From positions 1-64,000 of the forward strand of contig JAEWIY010000238.1 of NCBI GenBank assembly GCA_023386835.1: a DNA stretch of 64,000 nucleotides, in the 5' to 3' direction. Within the stretch, counting starts at the first letter, position 1, and every line of letters starts with the position of its first letter. Of the stretch, positions 35,558 through 42,812 are shown in pieces. The stretch is from Verrucomicrobiota bacterium. GTDB taxonomy: Bacteria > Verrucomicrobiota > Verrucomicrobiia > Opitutales > Opitutaceae. The position numbers and the translations under genes were made by a program. A model generated the notes under the pieces. That model was not told the DNA's origin. It ran no database searches and saw nothing but the letters and a program-made list of their open reading frames with translations.

Positions 35558-36094
35558 TTAACGGGCGGCCGCTTCCGTAGAGCCCGGTCGCTGGCCGGCG
35601 GCGAGTGACTGCTGCAGGTCGCGCCAGGCCGCGGCCCATGAGGCGAGGACCGTGGCAATGTCAACGCGCCCCAAAACCATGGCGGTTTCGCCGGCCGATG
35701 CGCAGGCGGTGCCGAAGCAGCTGCAGACGCGATGCAAGACCGTAGCCAAGTCAGCGTAGCGGGCGCTCTCGGTACCGGTTCCCTCGAGGCAGGCGTTGCC
35801 CTGCGCCAGCATGGCGTGGATCGCCTGGTCCTGCACGGTGGCCGGAGAGGGCAGTGTGATCCCCTCGAGAAGCTGGTCCAGCTGAACGAGGTGCCGCGCG
35901 GTCATGCGACGGCCTTGGGCCAGCACGGAAGCCACGGGCGACGGCGGCGGGGGTGACGTCAGGAGCCACGCTGCCAGAACGCGCTTCGCCTCGTGTGCGC
36001 CTGAGATGAGCCAGGAGAGTTGTTGGAGAAAAACGGGGAACAGTTCTTGGTTGGCGGACGGAGCGGAACCGGGCCGGGGCGACGTGGGCAACAT
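35558..36094 (-). CDS. DUF892-like helical protein (tentative)
   Basis: This 178-residue protein is predicted to be a four-helix bundle. The pattern NQELFPVFLQQLSWLISGAH...AQGRRMTARHLVQLDQLLEGI and then AIHAMLAQGNACLEG...LASWAAAWRDLQQSLA resembles the helix layout of the DUF892/YciE-YciF ferritin-like family. The acidic metal-binding residues of that family are not conserved, so the assignment is weak. It sits in a three-gene minus-strand operon whose first gene is a small unknown ORF. YciE/F-type proteins are known stress proteins, which would fit the other sigma-54 targets here. Confidence 0.45.
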   Translation of the reverse strand: MLPTSPRPGSAPSANQELFPVFLQQLSWLISGAHEAKRVLAAWLLTSPPPPSPVASVLAQGRRMTARHLVQLDQLLEGITLPSPATVQDQAIHAMLAQGNACLEGTGTESARYADLATVLHRVCSCFGTACASAGETAMVLGRVDIATVLASWAAAWRDLQQSLAAGQRPGSTEAAAR

Positions 36095-36181
36095 AAGGCG
36101 TTAGTTCGGGCGACAGGATGGGGGTGGAGAACGGACCGGCGTCCGCTCAGGGGTAAATCGAGTATTCGCTCGAGGACGGCT

Positions 36182-36400
36182 TCAGTGGCTCGTGACCAAG
36201 CAGACCACGGCTACCGACGCTTCGGCGCGCGACTCAGGAGCGATCTCGCTCCGTCCGCTCAAGGGCTGCCAGAGCAGCCACCCGCAAATCGCGGCGATGA
36301 TGAACCGCGAGGTGCTCGGCCGTTGCACGGACGTCACCGAGCGTTGCCCGGAGGTGGCGCGATGCCGCGCACCCACCCATTGCCTCCACTGGTTCGCCAT
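36182..36400 (-). CDS. Possible small membrane protein, first gene of the P2 operon
   Basis: This is a 72-residue frame starting at ATG 36400 (MANQWRQWVGARHRAT). It has one hydrophobic stretch (FIIAAICGWLLWQPLSG) after a basic N-terminal region. An upstream ATG at 36439 would lie at or before the expected sigma-54 transcription start, so 36400 is preferred. Support comes from the promoter 52 bp upstream and the absence of another start, not from homology. It may also be an untranslated leader. Confidence 0.35.
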   Translation of the reverse strand: MANQWRQWVGARHRATSGQRSVTSVQRPSTSRFIIAAICGWLLWQPLSGRSEIAPESRAEASVAVVCLVTSH

Positions 36401-36451
36401 GGCGAATCGAAGTGCATCCGGAAGACAGGCGAAAAACATGCCTCGGAACTC

Positions 36452-36467
36452 TGCCGGACCTGTGCCA
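36452..36467 (-). promoter_or_regulatory. Predicted sigma-54 promoter P2
   Basis: The minus strand reads CTGGCACAGGTCCGGCA. The -24 element is perfect (TGGCAC), the GG-to-GC distance is exactly 10 bases, and the -12 half is CGGCA. It heads the operon that runs from 36400 to 35012. Confidence 0.6.
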
Positions 36468-36543
36468 GCTTTACTCGGTGTATTGCAACCGTCTATCTCT
36501 TACCTATTTACGGAGCTAGGATCGCCGGAATACGGCCCTTCTT

Positions 36544-36610
36544 TGCAAAATGGGAGTGCACAATGCAAGCCGCAGCCTCGGCGGTGGCGGGGCGGGAGCT
36601 GCAAAATGCG
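36544..36610. promoter_or_regulatory. Three upstream activator dyads of promoter P2
   Basis: Three TGCA-N3-TGCA-type elements lie upstream: 36544-36554 (TGCAAAATGGG), 36557-36567 (TGCACAATGCA, perfect) and 36600-36610 (TGCAAAATGCG). Their centres are 82, 95 and 138 bp above the -24 element. The first position matches the 84-bp site of P1 and P3 within 2 bp. Confidence 0.55.
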
Positions 36611-36617
36611 ATTAGCC

Positions 36618-37310
36618 TCAGCGGAGGGCGCTTCGGATGCGTCGTAGCGCGAGCATACAAAGTACTGTCAGGACGGCATAATAGAGGATAAACAGCGCAA
36701 TCCGCCCCGGCGTGAGCTGATCCGAGAGGTCACCTCCGACAATCGAGATCACGGCTCGCAAAGTGTGAAGGGGGACGCTGACGGTGAGCAGGATGCGCAG
36801 CGGCACGCCAAGCACGGGCAGAAGGTAAAGTTGGACCGCATACGGCATCCCGGGCACCAGGCAGGAAAAGACCGTCATGGCCCGATGTGCGCCCCGCGGA
36901 AATCGGGCGCGCCAACCCTGCAGTCGCCGGGCGAAGGCTTTGGGTGACAGTCTCACCAACGAGTACCCGACCAGGTGGTGGATCAACGTCGTGACGGCGA
37001 CCACGAGGAGGCCCATGGGAATGCCAAACCGCATCCCTGCGACCACGTGCAAGATGGCCACCGGTACACCGAGGAGCGGCACCGCCGTCATCGTGCCGAC
37101 CACCGCCCACCAGGGCAGTTGCTCCGCGTAGGCGTGAGCCGCTTCCACATCGATCTGGTGCCAGCCGAGCGCCAGGGCGATCAGCGTGCCGGCGACCACC
37201 AGGATCCAGATGAGTCGGGACGTCGTGATCTCCAACTGCCCCAGCGTAAACCAGACGCGGGGTGGTTCGGCGGGGGTAACCCGTGAGGGCGCGAGCATGG
37301 CGTCAGGCAT
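36618..37310 (-). CDS. VTT-domain membrane protein (TVP38/TMEM64 family)
   Basis: This 230-residue inner-membrane protein has about six membrane segments. The VTT (SNARE-associated, DedA-like) core contains the conserved re-entrant motif LLGVPVAILHVVAGMRFGIP and the second Gly/Pro loop SCLVPGMPYAVQLYLLPVLG. DedA and VTT proteins are known or proposed lipid scramblases or flippases, including for undecaprenyl phosphate and phosphatidylethanolamine. Its start overlaps the end of the AlkP-EEP fusion gene by 8 bp, so the two are translationally coupled. It is third in the predicted sigma-54 operon P1. A lipid-transport role in membrane remodelling is inferred. Confidence 0.88.
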   Translation of the reverse strand: MPDAMLAPSRVTPAEPPRVWFTLGQLEITTSRLIWILVVAGTLIALALGWHQIDVEAAHAYAEQLPWWAVVGTMTAVPLLGVPVAILHVVAGMRFGIPMGLLVVAVTTLIHHLVGYSLVRLSPKAFARRLQGWRARFPRGAHRAMTVFSCLVPGMPYAVQLYLLPVLGVPLRILLTVSVPLHTLRAVISIVGGDLSDQLTPGRIALFILYYAVLTVLCMLALRRIRSALR

Positions 37311-39720
37311 GGAGCATAAGGTCCGCCACGAGGGGCAGGTGATCGGAGGCCCGTCGCGTTAATTGGTTCGCCGGTGCGTCCACGTGCAGGACTTCGAAGT
37401 GTGGCGTGACAAAAATGTGATCGAGTCGGCGCACCGGCAGGAAGGATGGAAACGTGCGACACGCAACGTGCGCGAAGGCGTGCGCCTGCACATCGCGGAA
37501 GGCGGCGGCACCATTTCTTCCGTGCCAGGGGGCGACGAGCCGGCGGTAAAGGCCGCCGCCCGGGGTGAAGTTGAGATCACCCATGAAAATGGCGGGCTGC
37601 GCCATCGTCACCCCGCCGAGCCACTCCTTCTCCAAGAGGAAGTCGATCTGCGCGGCCCGTTCGGCTGGAGCGAGGCCCAGATGGGTGCCCACCAGCAGAA
37701 TCTCCTGATCGTAGAAGGTGGTCACCGCCGATATGGCGTCGCGGGGCTCAATCCTGATGCGACCGCCGTTGGGCAGGCGGGCGCGTCGGCGCACCTCGAT
37801 GGGCTGGCGCGACAACAAGCCGTGTCCGTATCGCTCAGAGCCGACCTCAATCGAGGCGCAGAAACAGGAATGCATGCCCAGCGCCTCCGCGAGGTAGGCC
37901 AGCTGGTCTTCCCCGCGCGAGCGGTGGCGGCCACTGTCCACCTCCTGGACCGCAATGATGTCGGGTTCCAGGTCGTGCAGGACGCGCGCGATCCGCTCCG
38001 GCGCGAAGCGCCCGTCGAGGCCGCGGCAGTAGTGCAGATTGTAGGTGACGACCCGCAGGCGTCCGCGGGCGGGTGCGTCCTCCGGTCGTCGCGACGGTGT
38101 GCTCGAGCGGCGCCGGCGATCGAGGTGGAGCAACGCCGCATCGCGCAGCGCACTTGGGCGGACAACGTTGCCTGGAAGCAAATAACGGCAGGCCGGCGGC
38201 AGCATCAAAAACCCGGTCACTTCCTCCGGCGACGGGCCGCCGTGGGCGCCGTTCTCATCGGCAAACGTGATGGGCTCTCGTCCCGGATGCCATCCCAGTG
38301 CGATCAAGTCGCCGGCGAACCGGTGCCGCACCAATCCAGCCAAATCGTTCGCCAGGTCGTGCCGGATTTCGGACAGGCCGCGGAGGAGCCGCGTGTCAGC
38401 AGGAAGTGGATACCGACCTTCGCGCGTCTGCCAGACGGGTTCGCCCTCGATGAGGCGCAGCACGCCGGGCACACCACCATTGAGCAGGTGCTGCACGAGT
38501 TCGTCGACCTGCTCGTCCGGCAGCTGCCGTTTGAAATAGATGTGGCCCACCGGGCCCATGGCGGCGACGGCAAATTCCGTCTCTTCGAACGTGGTGAGCC
38601 GGGCGCGGACTTCGTCGCGGGCGGCGCGCCGGAGTTGTCCGGGGCCACCGAGCAGGCGCGCGCGCGAGGCGCGATAGCGGGGCGGCTCGGCGCTGCCGCG
38701 TTGCACATCCGACAGGTCCGGCCAGTGGCGGCGGATCAGGCCTTCGAGTCCACCTTCACAAATGGAAGGGAAGGGGCGTGCCTTGATCTGACCGTGATCG
38801 CTGAAAATCCACACCTCGTAATCGCGTCCTTCCGACCGCCGCGCGGAGTGATGCAGCAGGCGGATGGCGCGATCGATGCCGCGCAGGGTCCAGTGGGCGA
38901 AAACCGAACCGGGACCACGACGGTGTGACTGCTCGTCGTACCCCAGAAAGTTGACGTGGATGATCGGTACACCACGCGCCAGGTCGATCTTGGCCCCGAG
39001 CGTCACCAGTTCCCGCAGGCCGACGCAGATGAAGACGCGCATGAACACGAACTTCAGTTCGTTCGCCCATCCCTGCCCGCGGGAGATGCCGCGAATGGCA
39101 TCGCCGATCGCGATGATGAACTCCAGCGGAAGCAGCGCGAGCAGTCGCAGGAACGACGGCGTATGCAGGAACGCGAAAAGCAGGATCTGACGGACGGCGT
39201 TGGTCCGCCACAGGTCACCAAGTCCAACACTGGCGGCGCAGAAATGACTGTCCTCCTGCGTGGCTCCGCCGGTGTAGATGTTGGACCATGAACTTCCCCC
39301 CTTGAGCAGGCCCTCGTGTTTCGCCGACAGGTCCGCCTCGATCCGCTTCGCCCATTCGGGCTGCATCATCATGCCGAGCCCCCCGGCTCGGGGATCGAGG
39401 AAGTTGAACGCCGGCACAGCGGAACGCGCGCCGTAGAACAACTCACCTTGGACGGCCGGCGTGGTGGACGGCACGCCGCTATAGAAATTTTGGATACGAT
39501 TGCCCTCGCGATTCAGCAGCCGACGAAGAAATGGCATCCGCCCGGACGCCACTGCGCGCTCCAACTGCTGCCGGCCGAGGCCGTCGATTTGGATCAGCAG
39601 CAAGCCGGGCGTGTGGCTCGGCGCTTCGGTCCGCGGCAGGTGCAGCCGTCGAACTTCCCACTCGGCGCGACTAAAGCGGCGGCGCCAGCGCCGCAGGAAG
39701 GCTCCCCATTTGGTCAGCAT
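37303..39720 (-). CDS. Fusion: alkaline-phosphatase-superfamily phosphodiesterase plus EEP phosphatase
   Basis: This 805-residue protein starts at MLTKWGAFLRRWRRRFSR. Residues 40-535 are an AlkP/phosphodiesterase domain with all metal ligands visible: LLLIQIDGLGRQQLE, the nucleophile Thr in SGVPSTTPAVQGELFYG, NFLGYDEQSHRRGPG and WIFSDHGQ. Two hydrophobic stretches near residues 180-210 suggest membrane association. Residues 555-805 are an endonuclease/exonuclease/phosphatase domain, also with a full active site: VVTYNLHYCRG, DIIAVQEVDSGRHRSRG, HLGLAPAERAAQID, IFMGDLNFTPGG, LDHIFVTPHF and SDHLPLVADL. EEP domains of this type include phosphoinositide phosphatases and sphingomyelinases. It follows a GT4 gene and precedes a VTT gene, so phospho- or glycolipids are likely substrates. 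Confidence 0.88.
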   Translation of the reverse strand: MLTKWGAFLRRWRRRFSRAEWEVRRLHLPRTEAPSHTPGLLLIQIDGLGRQQLERAVASGRMPFLRRLLNREGNRIQNFYSGVPSTTPAVQGELFYGARSAVPAFNFLDPRAGGLGMMMQPEWAKRIEADLSAKHEGLLKGGSSWSNIYTGGATQEDSHFCAASVGLGDLWRTNAVRQILLFAFLHTPSFLRLLALLPLEFIIAIGDAIRGISRGQGWANELKFVFMRVFICVGLRELVTLGAKIDLARGVPIIHVNFLGYDEQSHRRGPGSVFAHWTLRGIDRAIRLLHHSARRSEGRDYEVWIFSDHGQIKARPFPSICEGGLEGLIRRHWPDLSDVQRGSAEPPRYRASRARLLGGPGQLRRAARDEVRARLTTFEETEFAVAAMGPVGHIYFKRQLPDEQVDELVQHLLNGGVPGVLRLIEGEPVWQTREGRYPLPADTRLLRGLSEIRHDLANDLAGLVRHRFAGDLIALGWHPGREPITFADENGAHGGPSPEEVTGFLMLPPACRYLLPGNVVRPSALRDAALLHLDRRRRSSTPSRRPEDAPARGRLRVVTYNLHYCRGLDGRFAPERIARVLHDLEPDIIAVQEVDSGRHRSRGEDQLAYLAEALGMHSCFCASIEVGSERYGHGLLSRQPIEVRRRARLPNGGRIRIEPRDAISAVTTFYDQEILLVGTHLGLAPAERAAQIDFLLEKEWLGGVTMAQPAIFMGDLNFTPGGGLYRRLVAPWHGRNGAAAFRDVQAHAFAHVACRTFPSFLPVRRLDHIFVTPHFEVLHVDAPANQLTRRASDHLPLVADLMLHA

Positions 39721-39808
39721 GCCGGCTGAGCCCTCCTTGCCAGACCTCTTTTGCGTCGGCGGGAATGCGGCCGCCGTTTGGAAGGATGAACAGCTCCCTC
39801 CATGACGC

Positions 39809-41125
39809 TCAAACCCCGGCTGGGCCGCGCAGCGCTTCGGAAGGTTCCGCGATGGCGCGAATGATGGAGTTCGCCTTGTCCGCCAGCAGGCGAACCTCGG
39901 TTGCGATTCGATCGATGAAGGGATCCCACACCTCTTCGAGGGGTGACGCAGACACGGCGGAACGGTGGCGCTCGATGGTAGCGCCGTAGACCTGCAGCAG
40001 TTCCTGCGACGTCGTATGGCGGTCAAAACGAGCGGCCGTCTCGAGTGCCGCCGTGTGCCAGCGGGCGAGACAATCGCGATCAGCCAGCGCCTCGCTTAGC
40101 GCCCGCGCCATGTTGCTTGCGTTCGCATCGGCGGGCAACAAGCGGCCGTTCCGGCCGTCTTCGACCACCTCGCGAGCACCGGAAGCGTCCAGCGCGATGA
40201 CGGGCGATCCCGCCGCCATGGCTTCGGCGAGCACGAGCCCCTGCGTCTCCGTTTGTGAGGCAAAAGCGAATACATTCATCGCAGCGCAGGCGTCGTGCAG
40301 GCGCGCGCCCGTGAGCTTGCCGGTGAATACCACCCGTCTTTGCACGGTTTCGCCGGCCGCGGCGAAGCGTTGCTCCATCGTGCTGCGCGCGGGTCCATCT
40401 CCCACGATCAGCGCCCACGCTTCTTCTCGTTCCGCCAACGCGGTGGCCATCGCCTCGGCGAGAAACTCGAGGTTCTTCTCGGCGGCGAGCCGGCCGAGGT
40501 GTCCCATCAAAGGCGCATCCGCCGGAATGCCCCAGCGCTGCCGGGCGCGCGATCCTTGTCCGCCGGCGAGCTGCCGGGTGTCGATGCCTGTCGGCACGAC
40601 ATACACCGGCACCGTCACGCCGCGCTCGATGATGAGATCGCGGACGCTGGCGCTGGGGGCGATCACCGCGTTGCAGCGGTTCGCGTAGCGCGTCGCCAGC
40701 TCGGCCGCGAAGCCTTGGATCGCATCGGAGTTGAACGGCAGGTAGTGGGTGTAGCGCTCGTAAAGGGTGTGGTGCGTAAACACGATCGGCACCTGGCGAG
40801 AGGCGGCCTCCCGCAGCGCGGTGTCGCCCAGCAAAAACGGGTGATGGGCATGCAGCAGGTCTGCGCGGAAGTTTGCCAAGCGATCCGAAAGCGCGGCCGC
40901 GATCGGCAGGCGGACGGAGAAGTCGCTGTCATTGAAATGAGTGATGGCGGGTATCCGTTCGACGGATCGCTCGATCCGTCGCGGGGCTGAGCCTTCGGCG
41001 AATTCCGGCGCGACCACGAGCACGCGGTGACGGGCTCGGCGTTGGTCTTCCAGCAGGGTTTGGACGGCGCGCGCGACTCCGCCGACGTGGGGGAGGAAGG
41101 TATTGGTAAAATGACAGATCCGCAT
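39809..41125 (-). CDS. GT4-family glycosyltransferase
   Basis: This 438-residue retaining glycosyltransferase (GT-B fold) starts at MRICHFTNTFLPHVGGVARA; the frame upstream is not protein-like. The N-terminal domain has the acceptor loop (FLPHVGGVARAVQTL) and HAHHPFLLGDTALREA. The C-terminal donor site has GHLGRLAAEKNLEFLAEAM, VGDGPARSTMEQ and the E-x7-E motif region FASQTETQGLVLAEAMAAG. The overall pattern resembles lipid glycosyltransferases such as diacylglycerol or phosphatidylinositol glycosyltransferases, but the sugar and acceptor cannot be fixed. It is first in the P1 operon; the AlkP-EEP gene follows after 88 bp. Confidence 0.9.
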   Translation of the reverse strand: MRICHFTNTFLPHVGGVARAVQTLLEDQRRARHRVLVVAPEFAEGSAPRRIERSVERIPAITHFNDSDFSVRLPIAAALSDRLANFRADLLHAHHPFLLGDTALREAASRQVPIVFTHHTLYERYTHYLPFNSDAIQGFAAELATRYANRCNAVIAPSASVRDLIIERGVTVPVYVVPTGIDTRQLAGGQGSRARQRWGIPADAPLMGHLGRLAAEKNLEFLAEAMATALAEREEAWALIVGDGPARSTMEQRFAAAGETVQRRVVFTGKLTGARLHDACAAMNVFAFASQTETQGLVLAEAMAAGSPVIALDASGAREVVEDGRNGRLLPADANASNMARALSEALADRDCLARWHTAALETAARFDRHTTSQELLQVYGATIERHRSAVSASPLEEVWDPFIDRIATEVRLLADKANSIIRAIAEPSEALRGPAGV

Positions 41126-41183
41126 GGTTGTGGGACAGCGGGGACGCTGACGGGCGGCCAACGCTGCGGTTCCGAAACGCTTT

Positions 41184-41199
41184 TGCAGGGCCGGTGCCA
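41184..41199 (-). promoter_or_regulatory. Predicted sigma-54 promoter P1 (GT4/AlkP-EEP/VTT operon)
   Basis: The minus strand reads CTGGCACCGGCCCTGCA. It is close to the consensus TGGCAC-N5-TTGCA, with the -24 half perfect and the -12 half CTGCA. The GG-to-GC distance is 10. The expected start site gives a leader of about 48 bases before ATG 41125. Confidence 0.8.
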
Positions 41200-41277
41200 G
41201 TATGGCTCCCGAGGCGCTAAATCGCAACCCACAAACCACTAACGCGGATCAGAGAGCATGCTGGACTAAGAAATTTC

Positions 41278-41320
41278 GACAAATTGCAGGGGCTCGTTTC
41301 TGAACCATTTGCAAAATGCA
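41278..41320. promoter_or_regulatory. Upstream activator dyads of promoter P1
   Basis: A perfect TGCA-AAA-TGCA lies at 41310-41320 and a degenerate GACA-AAT-TGCA at 41278-41288. Their centres are 116 and 84 bp above the first base of the -24 element, and 32 bp from each other. This matches promoter P3 base for base in spacing. The sites are also 125-160 bp upstream of the divergent regulator gene, so autoregulation is possible. The rest of the 41126-41444 gap shows no gene. Confidence 0.65.
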
Positions 41321-41444
41321 CTGTCGATAGTCTCCCCGCGTTCGGCCTCGTTCCCCGGCCCACCTTCTGGCGGTTGGTGAACCTGCGTTGGCGCCTACCT
41401 GTCGCGGATTGTGGCCCCAAGCTTCTTCCCTGTTTCAATTGTTT

Positions 41445-42812
41445 ATGAGAATCCTGATCGTCGATGACCAGAAATCGGTCCGCCTGACCACTGCCCAAGC
41501 TGTACGTGCAGACGGGCACGAGGCGGATCACGTGGACAATGGTCCGGTGGCCCTGCTCAAGCTGCAGGAGGAGGTGTACGATCTGGTGCTGCTTGATCTT
41601 TTCCTCGGCGGCCATGATGGCCTCGAAATCCTTGATCGCATCGGCAAATCCCACCGCGACCTTCCAGTGGTGGTGATCACCGCGCACGCCTCGATCGAGA
41701 CGGCGGTCGAAGCGATGCGTCGCGGAGCCTTGGATTATCTGGAGAAGCCGTTCACGCCTGACCACCTGCGCCAGGTGGTGGCCCGAGTGACGCGACTCCA
41801 GCGCATGCGTGCCCGGGTGCAGAACCTCGAGCAGCAGGTCGCGCAGCAGGGGCCACCTGTCGATTTTGCCAGCGGCGACCCGGCGATGGCCGCCGCGGTC
41901 GACGTGGTGGAGCGCGCCGCGAACTCCGAAGTGTCCGTGCTCATTCTGGGCGAGAGCGGTACTGGCAAGAGCGCCTTGGCGCGTCACGTGCACGAGCACA
42001 GCCCGCGGGCGAACGAGCCGTTTGTCACGGTGAGTTGCCCAAGTCTGTCGAAGGAGCTCCTGGAAAGTGAGCTGTTCGGTCACGTTAAAGGCGCCTTCAC
42101 CGGCGCGGTGCGGGACACGTGGGGCAAGGTTGACGCAGCCCGTGGCGGCACCCTGTTCCTCGACGAAATCGGCGAGCTACCGCTCGAGTTGCAACCGAAG
42201 CTGCTGCGTTTGTTGCAGGAGCGGCAGTTCGAACGTGTCGGTGAAACGAAGACGCGCACCGCGGATGTGCGTGTGGTCGCCGCGACCAACCGCGATCTGG
42301 CGGCCCAGGTGCGTGAAGGTCTTTTCCGCGAGGATCTGTTTTACCGTCTCAACGTGATCACGCTGACGATGCCGCCGTTGCGGGATCGACCGGCTGATCT
42401 GGAGCGGTTGGCGACGGAGTTTCTCCAGTTCTTTGCGCGGCAGGCGGGTCGGCCGGTGCGGGACTTTAGCCAGTCCGCCTGGCGCTGCCTGCGTGCGCAC
42501 ACCTGGCCTGGCAACATCCGGGAATTGCGCAATGCGATCGAGCGTGCCGTCATCTTGGCGCGTGGTGAGGAGATCGAGCCGTCGGACCTGCCCGAAGCAC
42601 TGCGGTCCGTTGATGCGCCGGGTGTCATGCTCGGCGGCCTCGTCTCGCTCGATGCGATCGAGCGGGCGCATGCTGAACGGGTGATCGCGCGCACTTCGAC
42701 ATTGGAGGAGGCGGCGCGGGTGCTCGGGATCGACTCGGCGACGCTTTATCGCAAACGCAAGCGCTGGGATGCCGCCGACCAGGCGGTCGCGGCACCGGTG
42801 GTTATTTCGTGA
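41445..42812 (+). CDS. AlgB-like sigma-54-dependent response regulator
   Basis: This 455-residue NtrC-family activator starts at MRILIVDDQKSVRLTTAQAV; the upstream frame is not conserved. Its receiver (residues 1-120) has the phosphoacceptor Asp in LVLLDLFLGGHDGLEIL and Lys in YLEKPFTPDHL. The AAA+ domain (145-380) has Walker A LGESGTGKSALARHVHEHSP, the sigma-54-contacting GAFTGA loop (HVKGAFTGAVRDT), Walker B GGTLFLDEIGELPLELQ and the R-finger region FREDLFYRLNV. A Fis-type helix-turn-helix (EEAARVLGIDSATLYRKRKR) ends it. The HTH and the linked kinase resemble AlgB/KinB. It is the natural candidate activator for promoters P1 to P4. Confidence 0.95.
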   Translation: MRILIVDDQKSVRLTTAQAVRADGHEADHVDNGPVALLKLQEEVYDLVLLDLFLGGHDGLEILDRIGKSHRDLPVVVITAHASIETAVEAMRRGALDYLEKPFTPDHLRQVVARVTRLQRMRARVQNLEQQVAQQGPPVDFASGDPAMAAAVDVVERAANSEVSVLILGESGTGKSALARHVHEHSPRANEPFVTVSCPSLSKELLESELFGHVKGAFTGAVRDTWGKVDAARGGTLFLDEIGELPLELQPKLLRLLQERQFERVGETKTRTADVRVVAATNRDLAAQVREGLFREDLFYRLNVITLTMPPLRDRPADLERLATEFLQFFARQAGRPVRDFSQSAWRCLRAHTWPGNIRELRNAIERAVILARGEEIEPSDLPEALRSVDAPGVMLGGLVSLDAIERAHAERVIARTSTLEEAARVLGIDSATLYRKRKRWDAADQAVAAPVVIS

